A stretch of DNA of 64,000 bases from Parasponia andersonii (GCA_002914805.1 JXTB01000304.1:313994-377993); one strand, 5' to 3'. Positions 45,702 to 58,918 are shown, counted from the first letter of the stretch. Notes: generated by a model not told the origin, from the sequence alone. Program-made: numbers and translations.

Positions 45702-47758
45702 TAATAAAGAAAGAGTCTCTGGGCCAGTGAGAGGACTACGAGAGAGAAATCCAGATTGGGTTTGCTCTGTGATGAGGAGTAAGGAGAGTTTTTTGAGAGA
45801 AGGGCACGTATAATAATAACAAAACGTATAAATAAGAGTAAAACACATACTGAAATTCCAGAATTTGCCAATTTTCGGACACATATTAAAACGCTCTGCG
45901 GCGCAGGAAATTAGAGCTAACTTGTTTGTATTTGCTTTCGGGAAAAAAAAAAGGAAGAAAAAAAAATGTCCATGTTTGTAATTTGCTCTGTCGGAAGACA
46001 ATTGTCAAAAAAAGTAATGGGAGAATTTGAGTAGTGAAAAGCAACAGAGAAATGGAGAATTCAAAATCAAAATAATCTATCGAATTTATGTAGTATTCAA
46101 ATTTAATCTGTCTCATTACGAATTGATAACCCCATTGAAGTAAAAGCCAGAGATATCCCTCAAAGGAAAAAAAAATAAATAAATAAATAAAAGCCAAAAT
46201 ATTGAAGTGAAACCATGATTAGAAAAGATGATTTATGAGTTCCTTTTTTTTTTTTTTTTTTAAGTCTCTTTTATTTAGTGAATAGGCTAAAGGTAAAAAA
46301 AGAGAGAGAAATTATGATATATAATTGAAATATTCTCATTCTCAGTGAGAATTTGTTGAGGATAATTTAGGAAGCGAGGGACTTGACCCCTTTACAGTCG
46401 GGCCTTTAACGCGCTGATAGAAACTAGTGATATTTAGTTCATTGAGCGAAAAATGTGGATCTCATCTCACTTAATTGCTAGGTTTTTTTTGCGGACACGT
46501 AATAAAATTCTCACTTACCAGTTGCTAGTTGTTAGTTGCTATCTCTCGTTTGATACGGATGCTTTGTTTTTTTTTTTTTTTGGTCATAGTACGTGTGGTC
46601 ATATAGCTGGGCTATATTTGGTAGGGATAAAAAAATAGAAAGAATTGTATTGAGTAAAATATGTGAAATTAGGAATAAAGATTTTCAACCTGACCCTTTG
46701 CGTAGCTAGTTTTGAGATTTTAATAAATTACTCATATTGTTTTGGAAAGTTTTGTTTTTGTAATAATAATAATAATTTTATTAGGAGAGTAAAAATGTGG
46801 TTGTATCAATTTTGAATTTTAAATAATTTAAAAGATAAGGGTATTTGTGAGGAATAAAAAGGGAAAGTGTCCACTTTTAATTAACTGGTGTAATATTGCC
46901 CGCTTTATTTAAATTCAATGTTGGAATTACTACAATTTTTCATTCATGTGGTGAAGTGAAAAAATCAGGAAAATTTAAAAAGTAGACGTAAAAGGTACAT
47001 ATAAAAAGTAGCACGCGAAGCTCGCTACTCCTGAAAGTTGTTTATTTTTTATCCTTAGCGAAGGTTTTTTGTTTAGCCATTCTACTCAAGTTTCTGTCGG
47101 GGTTTTCTCAAGGATCCACAACCCTTTTTTTTTCCCCTTTTTCTTATTCAAATTTTCCTAAAGGAAACATAAGAAAACCAAGGAGAAAAATATTTCAGTG
47201 GAAGTGTCGACACACTGAATTTTAAGAAAATATCAAGGAAAATATTGATAAGGGTAGAAATTGTGAACATAATTTGGAATTTTTGGAAATTTAATTAAAA
47301 AGTGTAATTTTGTTTAAAAATAATCTAGTATTAAACAAAGTTAAACAATAAGTACATCCATTGAGAGGAAGTATCGGCACTCTAAATTTAACAAAATATC
47401 AAGGAAAATATTGATAAGAGTAGAAATTCTGGACATAATTTGGAATTTTTGGAAATTTATTTAAAAGGTGGAATTTAAAAAAAAAAACTAAATTAGTATT
47501 AAACAAAGTTAAACAAGAAGTACATCAATTGAGAGAAACTTTATTCCAAAATTACCATATTGTTATAAAACGAAAATTTCATAACTTTCATGGCTTTTTT
47601 TTTTTTTTTTCTGGTTTTCAAAATTTTTCCGAATTTTTTTAAAATTTCCAGAAATTTTACAATTTTTCAGATATAAATATTTTACCATTTTCCACAAATT
47701 TTTACCCCTAAAGATTTTCCAAAATGCGAAATTTCAGAAAATTTCTACGAGAATCTAC
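45702..47758. other. Region between the two MATE genes
   Basis: Promoter and leader of the intact MATE gene, then AT-rich DNA. A tandem duplication of about 167 bp covers 47201-47533 (units begin AAGTGTCGACAC and AAGTATCGGCAC and share AAAATATCAAGGAAAATATTG). Homologues of MATE exons 7 and 8, expected here for the upstream paralogue, were looked for by eye and not found. Confidence 0.6.
47201..47533. repeat. Tandem duplication, about 167-bp unit, 2 copies
   Basis: Both units contain GTAGAAATT, CATAATTTGGAATTTTTGG and AGTATTAAACAAAGTTAAACAA in the same order; unit starts are at 47201 and about 47368. Confidence 0.8.
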
Positions 47759-50524
47759 CGTAACACCCAATTTGAAGACCCGTCCCATTAGAATCCCAAG
47801 TGGCAGCCCAACTATGTGGTAGCAACCGAGATTTATATATGCCACCCATGCCTGCCATCCGCACCCTACAGCTACTCCTGTAGCACAAAAGAAATACGAT
47901 TTCAGAAAAGAAATACTCGCCAGTTGTGTCTCAACATTTACAATATTTGCTCACATTTATTTTCCTAGCATGGGACAAAATGTGGTTGGACTAGCTAAGA
48001 ACGTATTTCCCAAACAGTATTTGGGTTTTGAACAATTGGATATTGACCAAGGCTTGTATATACTTACATATAGTACATACTACTGACCTGATAGAATGGG
48101 CTGAACATTGTTGAGTAAAATTGTGATGGCCAAGAGGAAGGACAACGGACAACGGACAACTGATCAACAGCTTGGACAACATTAGCACTGGACTTGAATA
48201 TGTAGGCCAACTTGTCATGTAGTATTAAGATAAGTGCGCAGAAAAAGAGGCCAATCACCGTGCGATTGTGCCACGGATACTTTTGTAGCAAATTTTGCTG
48301 CCTTGCCATTGCCAGCCCCAAGCTCATTGGCCACTCTCACTCTGTTTTGTAAATTCATCACCCACAAAACTTTTAGCCAATTAAGTAGTAGTACTAAATA
48401 TACAAGAGTATTATAATGGTTATTCAATGGATTGCACGCAGACCAGGTGTTTGAAGAAATGACTTTAAGACCTAGGAATGTCTTATTGGTTAATGAGTGT
48501 TTGGTAGAGAAGGAAATTTGAGGGCAAAAACAAGGTGGAAGGGTTTAATGTAGCTGTTTTGTAAAGGGAGATTTTGGAGTGGGAAGGATTAGGATAGGGA
48601 TATAAATGACATGGGTTCTAAGTCTAACTATCTTTTGGTAAAAGAAAATGTTTGACAAAGGTCAAAGGATGAGGATATAATAAAAGTAGGGAAGGTATTT
48701 TATGATATCATCTCACCCACGAATCGAAAAGATTGTGTCACGTGTGAAAGTTGGACTGTCAAAAGTTATTTCCGCTATATTTATATATACTATGATACAA
48801 GTCAAAAGGAATATTATTCAAGCAAAAAAAAAAAAAAAAAAACTCAAAAGGAATATTAGTTAATTTTTCAAATGCAAGACATGGTTATATTAATATATTT
48901 ACTAAAGAGATTCTGAATTGATTAAAGTAACTACCTAAGCAGTAAATATGTATTCTTGTTGATCAATGTCAATTTTCTCAAAACCCCACCTTCAAAATCA
49001 GTAACATGTTTCNATATTTGTTATCTTTACTAATAGAGTGGCACAGTTTTTCATAGTTCTTCAAGTGAACAAATTAGAAAGGTCTAAATAGATATGTTTA
49101 AATTATATAGTAGAATGATACCCTGTTCCAGCGAAAAAGGCGAGAGGAATCTTCAACTCCCACACATTAATAGACATGCTGAAAAATGAATCCAATCATG
49201 CAGAAAGGAAAAAGAATTTTACAAATTAGTTTAATCACGGAAAATTGTAAGATTTCATTATCCAAAATCATTCTTTAGTGAAAGACATACTAAAATAAGT
49301 TTAGGGGAAAAGAAATGAAGGAGATATTTGTACCAAACTGACAAGGCATCTACAGCAATAGTGGCATCCTTCAAGTACCCAGTCATCAATATCAGTATTC
49401 TATAGTACCAGTTCTCCAAGCTACAGGTACCGCCAATACATCCGGAAAAAAAGAAACTAACATGAAACAAATAAGGAAAATGTTAGCCCAGCTGTGCAAA
49501 AATATACTTGGAATATATATAAATTTTGATATGGTCTAATTAGAGGCCATGTTTTCTAGTTCATAATGCACTATGACGTACACGAGAATAAGAGAACTTG
49601 TTCATCTAGCACTAGTGTTTTTGCTTACTCGTTTAATATACAAATTTCGGTACATCATTCAAGTGATTAAGAAAATTAAAAAGAGATAGCTCAATTATTT
49701 CATTTTTTGTTATTCATTTTCAAACTATTTTATTTTATTTTATTTTTAAAAATTACGCACTAGTAAACATATTTATCAAGTTGTCAAATTTATAATCACA
49801 AAATGTGGAAAAACAGAGTACAAAGTACAAAGAAACTAGGAATATTACCAAAGCATGACTCCAGAGGCAACAGAGTGCTTGACAAACTCCCAAGCCCATA
49901 AAACGCTTGCATAGTGAAACCACTCCAAGTCAGGGGACACCAACCACACGAACTATAAACAAATAGCCCCAAAACCGTAAACCACCACGAGATATCTAAG
50001 GCTACGGCGGCTCCGACCACCCCGAAATCCAAGACATAAACCGAAAGCCAGCTGGTCAAAGCGTTGACCACCAAACCCGCCACCGCCACCCAGGCGATGA
50101 CCTGGTTTTTGAGCTGGCACTGCAAGAACCTCTGCAAGGGAAACTGAAAGGCGAAGCTGAAGTGCAGAGGGATGAGCAAGACCGCCACCAAACCCGTCTG
50201 CTCCGCCACCTCGTAGGTCTGTTCAAGCAGCTTCAGAATCTGAGAAGCGAAGATGTAAACAGGCAGCAAAAGAAAGCAGCAAAGGAGCAAAACGATCCAC
50301 GATCGTTGCAGATATATCCCCAGCATGTGGTACGTTTTCGCCCCGAAAGCTTGTCCGCATAGCGTCTCAAGCGCGCTCGCCATTCCTAACTGATTTTTCG
50401 TCGTGAAAAAATCGCAAGTAACATGTTACATTACTAATCAACTCTCTCGAAATTTAACTTTTAGCGACGAAAAAGTTGGCGTCGCAGCAAGTACTATGTT
50501 AGATTACTAAGGTGCGCACCTTAG

Positions 50525-50925
50525 AGAGCATTTGTGAGTATTTGTGGTACTTATTCTTACCACCATCACAAAATAGGGTTCTTTATAAACCACTTACACC
50601 AAGCATTTCCCACCAACGTGAGATTCTAATATTTTCCTTTCATTTTCTATTTCAATAGTGCATTTTTGAGCAACAATTTCTCATTCATCTGTATACCATT
50701 TTAAGCGTATAAATATACGCAATCGATGTCCTCGTGGAGGAAAACAAGTATTCACCAAGACCTTTTATTAATAAGATATGGGTCTCACTCAACTTTTAGC
50801 TTCAAAATAGTTCATGAGATTTTATAACAAATTTAATCTTTATAATCTACTTAGGTTTCCAAGCCCAAGCCAAGCCCAAATTATTTACTTAATCTATTTA
50901 ACCTATTTTTCTAACCTGTTAAGGG
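50525..50925 (-). repeat. Inverted 5' part of the copia LTR
   Basis: Read on the minus strand, this matches the first 390-400 bp of the copia 3' LTR (58919 to about 59320): AAATAATTTGGGCTTGGCTTGGGCTTGG, split here as two overlapping short matches, then ATGAATGAGAAATTGT and GGAAAATATTAGA. It is the missing start of the 5' LTR, flipped together with about 300 bp next to it. Confidence 0.85.
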
Positions 50926-51261
50926 GTGTTTGGCGTCCTAACTAAAATTATTTTTATTTTAAAAATAAAAAATTAATTTCTGATAATAAATAAAAGTCTT
51001 TGATATTATTTTTTGACAGCAATTTTTAAAAATAAAGTTCAGACAAATAAAATTCAGAGTACAATTTTAAAATATATTTTTTAAAAAAATCATTCTCTCA
51101 AGTAATTTTTATAATTTTCTCTCTTGTCACTTTTTTTTTTATAATTATTTTTTCTTTCCTCTTCTTCTCTTATCATTTTTTCTCTTCTCTTTTCTACTGA
51201 TGATCGTCAGAGAATTAGCAATCTAACATAGGTTTTTTTACGATGCTAATGTTACACCGCT
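50926..51261. other. Sequence between the two halves of the 5' copia LTR
   Basis: AT-rich, no gene. It probably includes the original left flank of the copia insertion, now inverted. AATCTAACATAG at 51224-51235 is the reverse complement of CTATGTTAGATT at about 50494-50505, so the inverted block is bounded by short inverted repeats. Confidence 0.55.
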
Positions 51262-52035
51262 AAAACTACACCTGCAGATACGAATGTCAGATCGGAAAAT
51301 TAGACCATAATAAGCCTAATCTTTTACTACTGTCCAATCTTGTTTTCCTTTCATTTACGTTTTTTACTTCATAAACAGACCAGTTACAGAGCTTTGTAAC
51401 TTACATCTTGCATCTTAAAACAGATTGCTGTTTCATGAAAAAATAAATTGCCTACCATTAGTGGTTGGCGGTTTTGGGCTAGTATAATAGCCAATTTTGG
51501 TTTTATGAGAATAATGCCCATTAAGAGCAAGGGTGGTAACTACTATATTCTGAAACTATAAAAGGAGTTTTCCTCCTCCTCATTTCTTCATCCAGAAACC
51601 GAGAGCCTTCTCTTCTCTCTAGCCTTCTCTCCAGAGCTTTCTTCCTGCTGCCTAGAGTTTTTCAGTTTTTCTAGTTATAATTCTTAGAGAATTTAGAAAT
51701 TTTGTAGCTAGATTTTTTAGTGTGTTGGAGTTCATTACAATCCAGTTTGTAGAGTGAATGTATTGGTGCTTCACATGTTGCTCTTCGTCGTTGTATCCTG
51801 GGAGACTAATGCTTGCTAAAGTCTTCATGCATTCTAGTGGAGGGAATGAATCAATTTTAAGGACACTGTGACCTACATAGGTCTCAGTGGTAATTAGTAC
51901 TCAGAAGTGCTATTAAAATTTCGTTAAAATTTGGAGCAAACTTTTGGTAATTTTATATATTTGTCTTAGAGTTTATTATAAAGTTTGTTATATTCGTTTG
52001 TAACCTTATAATTTTTTTGTTATTATTTCCTAGAA
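51262..52035 (+). repeat. Remaining 3' part of the copia 5' LTR
   Basis: From ACACCTGCAGATACGAATG to ATTATTTCCTAGA it matches 59388-60150 of the 3' LTR closely. It includes the likely promoter and leader stretch near CTATAAAAGGAG (about 51556). Confidence 0.88.
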
Positions 52036-52554
52036 TCTTAAAACTGATTCTTGCTTTTTATAAGGTTTTTATTAGGTTGCATGTTAGAATTTATTTTATT
52101 AAATTTTTTATGCTAGGTTGCATGTTAAAATTTATTCAGTTAAATTCTTTATGTCCTTAGATGAGGTTTTGTTAGGTTGTATGTTAGAATTTATTTTATT
52201 AAATTCTGTATGCCCTTATATAAAGGTTTTATATTAGGTTACATGTTAGAATTTGTATTTATTAAATTCTTTATGCTCTTATTTGCAATATATATAATTC
52301 TAGTTATTTGAATATATATATATTGTTCTCTTGCTTGGTGTGGAATTCTTGTGGAGAAGAATTTGTGTTCTATCTAAGGAGACCAGGTTTGAAGTGGAAG
52401 CATCTGTGACCCCTCCATATCTTTCCTAGAAATTTCTTTGAAATTCTGTCTAGGAGATAGGATTTTAAGTGAGACCTATTTGTGAACCCACCGGCCTTTC
52501 CTGGGAACTAATTTGTACTGAAATTAATAATCTTTGATTGATTACTTTTAGAGA

Positions 52555-53291
52555 TGGCGAACAACAATAATGATGTTATCAACGCTGAGAACATGATTAG
52601 TTCTCAATAACCTGCTATGGCTTGAGTGCAAATCCTCTTGTGACTCCAATGGTACCAGCAACGTACTATAGAGAGAAGTCTGAGAAGTTCAGTGGGTTGA
52701 ACTTCAAAATGTGGCAGCAAAAAATGCTATTTTATCTTACCACATTGAACCTTGTGAGGTCCTTGACTAAAGAAGCTCCAAAAGTCAGAGAAGATGAGCA
52801 AGATTTCCAAGTCCTTGCTGCAGTGGATGCTTGGAAACAATCTAACTACCTATGCCGAAACTATATAATGAATGGCTTGACCGATTCATTATATAGTATA
52901 TATCATAATAAGGAACTGTGGGAGTCACTAGACCATAAATATACAACTGAGGATGCTGGTTCCAAGAAATTTGTGGTGGGACGCTTCCTTGTTTATAAAA
53001 TGGTCGACTCAAAACTGTAATCAGTCAAGTTCAGGAGTTTCAGTTGATTCTCCATGAGATTCAGGCAGAGGAGATGATCTTTTGTGAACCCTTCCAAGTA
53101 GCTACTATTATTGAAAAGCTACCCCTTTCATGGAAGGATTTCAAGAGCTACCTAAAACACAAGCAAAAGGTCATGAGCCTTGAAAACCTTGTTATAAGAC
53201 TCCACATTAAAGAAGACAACAGACATGCTGAAAAGACAGGAGCCTCGACTAGTATGTCTGGGGCAAAGGCAAATGATGTGGAGCATGATTA
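52555..53291 (+). pseudogene. gag of the copia element
   Basis: It starts at the ATG at 52555 (MANNNND). The copia-type gag domain is clear: [18 protein letters not shown] (about 52685), LWESLDHKY, then, after a frame break near 53018, LILHEIQAEEM and LPLSWKDFKSYLKHK. Stops occur early (near 52608) and at 53290. Confidence 0.85.
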
Positions 53292-53343
53292 AAGTTCCAA
53301 GGCTAAGAAAAAGAAATGATCCAAGCTAGGACCTAAAGGTGGA

Positions 53344-54690
53344 ATGGGCAAGAAGCAAAAATTTAAAGAAAAATGCTTTAACTGTGAAAAGATGGGTCAC
53401 AGGGCTTCAGATTGCCGACTTCCAAAGAAGAAGAAGAATGAAGCCAACGTGGTAGATGGCATCATAAAAGATGTAGAAGACATAAGTCTATCTGTAGTCA
53501 TTTCTGAAATCAATCTTGTTGGGTCTAATCCAAGGAAATGGTGGATTGATACTGGAGCTTCAAGACATATTTGTTCTGACAAAGGTCTGTTCATAACCTT
53601 TGAACCGGTAGGATATGGGGAGAAGCTCTTCATGGGTAATTCAGCCATCTCTGAAGTACAAGGTCTAGGCAAAGTGGTGCTAAAGATGACCTCTGAGAAG
53701 GAACTAACTCCGAACAACATGATGTACGTACCGAATATCAGTAAGAACCTTGTGTCTGGTTCACTTCTGAATAAGCACGGATTTCGTATGGTGTTTGAGT
53801 CAGATAAATTTGTATTGACCAAAAATAGTCTTTTTGTGGGAAAGGGATGTGAATGTAGGGGTATGTTCAAACTAAATGTAATGACTATAAAGCCCATTAT
53901 TAATAAAGCTAGTTCCTCTGCTTATTTGATTGAGTCTTCTACTTTATGGCATGATAAACTAGGATATGTTAATTATGATACTATACATAGATTAATTAAC
54001 TTAAATCATATTCCTGATTTCTAAATTGATATAAAATATAAGTATCAAACTTGTGTTGAGGTAAAATTGACAATGTCATCTTTTCAAACTATTGAAAGAA
54101 ATACTGAACCCCTTGATTTAATACACAGTGATATTTGTGATTTAAAATTTGTACAAACAAGGGGAGATAATAAGTATTTTATTACTTTTGTCGATGATAG
54201 CACAAAATATTGTTATTTGTATTTGCTAAAATCTAAGGACGAAGCAATAGAGAAGTTTATTCTCTATAAGAATGAGGTCGAAAATCAACTTAATAAGAAG
54301 ATTAAGATGATTAGAAGTGATTGTGGTAGAGAGTACGAATCACTTTTTGGTGAATTCTGTACACAACACGGAATAATACATGAAGTCACTCTGCCTTATT
54401 TGCCTCAGTAAAATGGTGTTGCTAAGAGAAAAAAATCGTACTTTGAAAGAGATGATGAATGCGTTGTTGTTAAGTTTTAAGTTGCCTCAGAACATGTGGG
54501 GGGAAGTCGTTCCTTTTAAATAAGATACTCCGTAAGAAAGAAGAAAAGACACCTTATGAACTGTAGAAAGATACAAAGACTTCCTACAAGTACTTGTGAG
54601 TTTGGGGATATATTGCTAAGGTATTGATACCTACACCTAAAAATGTGAAAATAGGACCAAGACAGTAGATTACATTTTCATTGTTATGCA
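53344..54690 (+). pseudogene. Zinc knuckle, protease and integrase of the copia element
   Basis: A CCHC knuckle (C-x2-C-x4-H-x4-C, 53374-53415) binds RNA. The protease has WIDTGAS with its Asp codon at about 53548. The pre-integrase motif LWHDKLGYVN follows near 53945. The integrase core shows LIHSDICD (near 54118) and IRSDCGREYES (near 54310). Breaks: stops at 54022-54024 and 54409-54411, a frameshift after that, and pol is interrupted at 54695 by another insertion. Confidence 0.87.
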
Positions 54691-54695
54691 CATAA

Positions 54696-56497
54696 TGTTG
54701 GTATATTGACCTAACACTTAGGAAAATCATGCATGCATACAGATATAGAAAAACACATGATCATATCATGAATGCAGCGGAAAAATTAGCGGATTTAGGT
54801 TTTAAAATTTTTACATGAAAATAGTTTTCATAACCATATAATACACATGCATCATATATAGGATCATGTACAATATAAATCAAATCTAGATACAAAACCC
54901 TAGAGATGAGATTAGGGTTTACCTCTTGTAGCGTGTTCCTCCTTGATCTCCTTCTTAATGGTGATCAAACCTCCAACCCTAGATCTTCTTGTCTGTGCTC
55001 TTGCTCTTGGTTGACGAAGCGAGTGGGCGCCAAGTTGGAACCTTCACTAGAGAACGATCAAGAATGCCTTCTTGATCCTATAGAACACCGGGATGTGAGA
55101 TGAGACTATGAGATTGTTGAAAACCTTTTTCACTCTCACTTAGCCTAGGTTGGTCGAATTTTCTTTCCCTCTCCCTGTGTCTTATGCGTGTGACCTCTTA
55201 GAGTTACTGTGTAGCTTTTCCTCTCATATATCTTATATATATGGGACCAAAAACTACTAACCCTAGTCTAATTAGGATTGGGCTTGTTCTTCGATTTGGG
55301 TTTTGGGTGTATTTTTATAAATATATCTAACTCATGAAACTTATTTATAAAAATACCAACTTTTGTGTAGAATCATTATTTTACACAGTTTCATGAAACT
55401 TATTTCACAAATACCACCAACCAATTAATGAGTTTAATTGAGCTAGATAAGGGATCTAATGGATCCAAATAATCTAAGCACCAATAATATGATAAATACA
55501 TAATAACTCTTATTATGGTATTTATATAAATATTATTAGTAAATGAGACACTCCACTAAAGGCCCAATACTGCACTCTTAGATTAAATGTCATGCCTTTT
55601 ATAGAGATTTAATCAACTAACCTTGATTAACCGATCCATCTAGCATATTCTATACTACATATATAATCCCTATACAATGTCGTAGTTGGATATGTGAAAT
55701 TATTGTTATACCCCTTCAATACCTATTTATCTTTAAGTTACCATCTTTCTATCAAGGAATAATTTTGTCGAAAATTTTGTTCTCAATGGTCATTTAGACA
55801 AAATTATCAACTAATTCACAAAGTGAATACTAAGATCTTAGATTTAATTATTTCATGAATCTTGAAAGAACCTAAAGTGGCATTAATGTATAGTGTCCTT
55901 AATTATTTGGTGTTCCCATCAATTCATAAGCCATAACCTCCAATATGCCAGAGTTCACTTCTAACTTCATAGAGGTTAGTCTTTTAACAAATCAAAATGC
56001 TATAACCCATGAAAGCAAGTCCAGTCAAATATCGAGGATTAAGATTTATATGCTAAGAGCTAATTTGTGATAATATAAGAATTGAGTTACTGCACTCCAA
56101 TTCTTTATATTATCTGGTCCAGTTTAATACACATAACTTGTTTATGTTGTATTAGTATTTCTATCAGAATTCAGATACTTCAATGATTTGAGATACATCA
56201 TTCCCGTTGAGATAGAAAACACTACAACCTATAGTAAATAAAGTATTTCATCTTTATTTACAGATTGTAAACTACTTCATTTAGACTTAGATAAAGAAAT
56301 AAGTCTCCCCATAATTAACACTTAATCATGTTTGTTTCTTTATACACATATAAAGTCATGAAATCTTTTTCAGATGAATAAACTATTCAACTAAGATAGT
56401 TTAATCTAGCAAATATTATAATTTCATATAAGAGATAGTTGTTTATACTTAAAAGGGTAAAATTGGAAATCTATTTTTTAGTGCAAAAATCCAAATA
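54696..56497. mobile_element. 1.8-kb insertion in copia pol, probably a solo LTR or non-autonomous element
   Basis: Copia pol stops abruptly at 54695 and resumes at 56503 in the same block of the protein (after YAH, resuming with SSAYQF). CATAA flanks both sides (54691-54695 and 56498-56502), a clean 5-bp target duplication. The insert begins TGTTGGTATATTGACC and ends CCAAATA; it has no domain of its own. The length and TG start suggest a solo LTR of another family, but the 3' end is not the canonical CA. Confidence 0.75.
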
Positions 56498-56502
56498 CAT
56501 AA

Positions 56503-58342
56503 TAGTAGTGCTTATCAGTTTCTTGTACATGAGTCACAAATCCCAGACATACATAAGAACACAATAATGGAATCGAAAAATACATCGTTCTTTGAACATG
56601 AATTTCCGTATAAATCCAAGGAAGTACCTAATACATCTAAATGAACTTATGTGGCTATTACTGAGGATAGTCAGGACCAAGAACAAGTCATTGAAGAGGA
56701 GTCTAGATGCAGTAAAAGAGCGAGAACTGAAAAATCTTTTGGTTCGGATTTTTTAGTTTACATGTTGGAAAGTAAACCTCAAAGCTTCCAAGAAGCTGTG
56801 AGCTCTGTTGATAGACTTTTGTAGAAAGAGGCTATTAAGAGTAAAATTGATTCTATCTTGCAAAACCATACGTGGGAACTAGTGGATCTTCCTCCAGGAT
56901 ATAAGCCATTTGGATCGAAATGGATTTTCAAAAGGAAAATGAAAATAGATAGAACAATTGACAAATACAAGGCTAGATTGTTTATCAAAGGTTATAGGCA
57001 AGAAGAAGGCCTAGATTACTTTGATACTTACTCTCCTGTGACAAGAATAAATTCCATAAGGATGATACTTACGATTGCCACTCTGCAGAATCTTGAAATA
57101 CACCAAATGGATGTAAAAATAGCCTTTCTTAATGGAGATCTAGATGAAAAAATCTATATGGAACAACCTGAAGGTTTTGTTGCTCCTAGATAAGAAAAAA
57201 AAGTCTGTAAACTTGTCAAGTCTCTGTATGGCTTGAAGCAAGCGCCAAAGCAATGGCATGAAAAGTTTGACAGAGTAATGCTTGCTAATGATTTTAAAAT
57301 CAATGAGTGTAACAAATGTGTCTATGTCAAAAACACTGAAAATGGCTATGTCATTTTGTGTATTTATGTTGATGACATACTAATTATTGGTAGTAATGAC
57401 AAGATAGTCAAATCTACTGAAAATATGTTGAACTCCAAGTTTGACATGAAAGATATGGGTCTAGCAGATGTAATTTTGGGAATTAAAATTACAAGGATGT
57501 TTGATGGACTTATACTCAATCAGTCACACTATGTGGACAAAATTTTAGAGAAATTCAATAAAGATGATTCTGGAGTATCCAGAACACCGATAGACATGAG
57601 TCAATACCTTTATAAGAATAAAGGTGAGAGTATTTCCCAAGTAGAATACTCAAGAGTGATTGGTAGTCTGATATACTTGATGAGTTGCACAAGGCCAAAT
57701 ATAGCCTACATAGCCAGTAGACTGAGTAGATATACGAGTAATTCAAATACTGAGCATTGGAAAAGAATTGTGAAAGTACTTAGATACTTATGATATACTC
57801 GTATCTATAGACTATACTATAACAGATATCCTATAATTTTAGAAGGATACAACGATGCAAACTGGATATCTTATATAAAAGACTTAAAGTCTACTAGTGG
57901 GTATGTGTTCATACTATCTGGAGTAGCTGTATCATGAAAATCTTCAAAATAAACGATTATAACCCAATCCACGATGGAATCTGAGTTTATAGCTCTAGAT
58001 AAATATAGTGAAGAGGCTGAATGGCTACGGCATTTCTTAGAAGATTTTCCAGATTGTCCTAAGCCTATGCCACTAATATCTATACATTGCGATAGTCAAT
58101 CGGCTATTGGAAAGGCACATAGTAACATGTATAATGGTAAGCCTAGACATATATGTCATAGACATAATACTATTAGACAACTACTCTCAATGGGAGTTAT
58201 TTCTATAGACCATATGAAGTCTAAGAATAACCTCGTGAATCCGCTAACCAAAAGGATAAAGAGAGAGTTAGTTGACAAATCATCAAGAAGAATGGGACTA
58301 AAGCCCATGAAGCAAAGTCAATATAATGGAAACCCAACCTAA
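56503..58342 (+). pseudogene. Reverse transcriptase and RNase H of the copia element
   Basis: Copia RT is well preserved: HTWELVDLPPGYKPFGSKWIF (from about 56863), [47 protein letters not shown] and the catalytic YVDD at 57365-57376. RNase H begins with [16 protein letters not shown] and continues past a stop at 57791-57793 to ESEFIALDK, HCDSQSAI and MKSKNNLVNPLTK, ending at 58342. Stops at 57191-57193 and near 57940 show it is inactive, but it is younger-looking than the Tat elements. Confidence 0.9.
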
Positions 58343-58918
58343 TTGTTTGGAGATCCGATGATCTAGGTTCAAAGAGACAACCTAATTATAAAGACTTAGT
58401 TGGATCATTGTGGGGGTTATTCTCCTGTGAGGGTATTACCTTCATGTCCATTCCTGTGATGAAAAACAGTGATGCTCATAGGGAATAGGATAAGCAAAGG
58501 CTTTTAATGATTCTTATGCATCGAGAAATCGAGCGGAGTAGTGCGGGTTACTCTTAACTAAGAAAGTACTTATGTGAAAGAGAAGTGGGGCCACTTTAAA
58601 GGGGAATTATGAGGGCTTAATTCCTTAAAAACTCTTGTAGAACCAGGTAGAGATGTTCAAGGCCAAACTGAACATAACCGTAAGAACTGGATTTGTTAAG
58701 AAAGATTCCTGTGTGAAGTATATTATTGTTTACATGAATGATAGAATAGTTCAAAGACATCATGTCTACTGATCAGTCAGTAAAGTAAATATACTCTCAC
58801 GAGGGAAGGTTCAAAGGGTAGTACCTACCTATCTTATGCAGGTTTCATTCGATGAACACTATCACCTTGTATAGAGTCTGTAGTCTCTCCTTTTACAATT
58901 TCCATTCATGTGGGGGAT

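Larger units (their letters stand above)
52036..58918 (+). mobile_element. Internal region of a Ty1/copia retrotransposon, nested in MATE pseudogene intron 1
   Basis: Domains run gag, protease, integrase, RT, RNase H, which is copia order. The leader (52036-52554) carries short repeats of the type TTAGGTTGCATGTTAGAATTTATT. Polypurine tract TGTGGGGGAT at 58909-58918. A 1.8-kb insertion splits pol at 54696-56497. The canonical tRNA-iMet primer site (TGGTATCAGAGC) was not seen. Confidence 0.9.

Noticed and set aside
45702-46001. N-terminal extension of MATE exon 1 to 46001
   Set aside because: The extension is Phe-rich low-complexity translation of AT-rich leader; ATG at 45701 fits family proteins.
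53397-53897. 166-residue minus-strand frame in the copia element
   Set aside because: It is opposite to well-conserved knuckle and protease coding sequence and has no domain.
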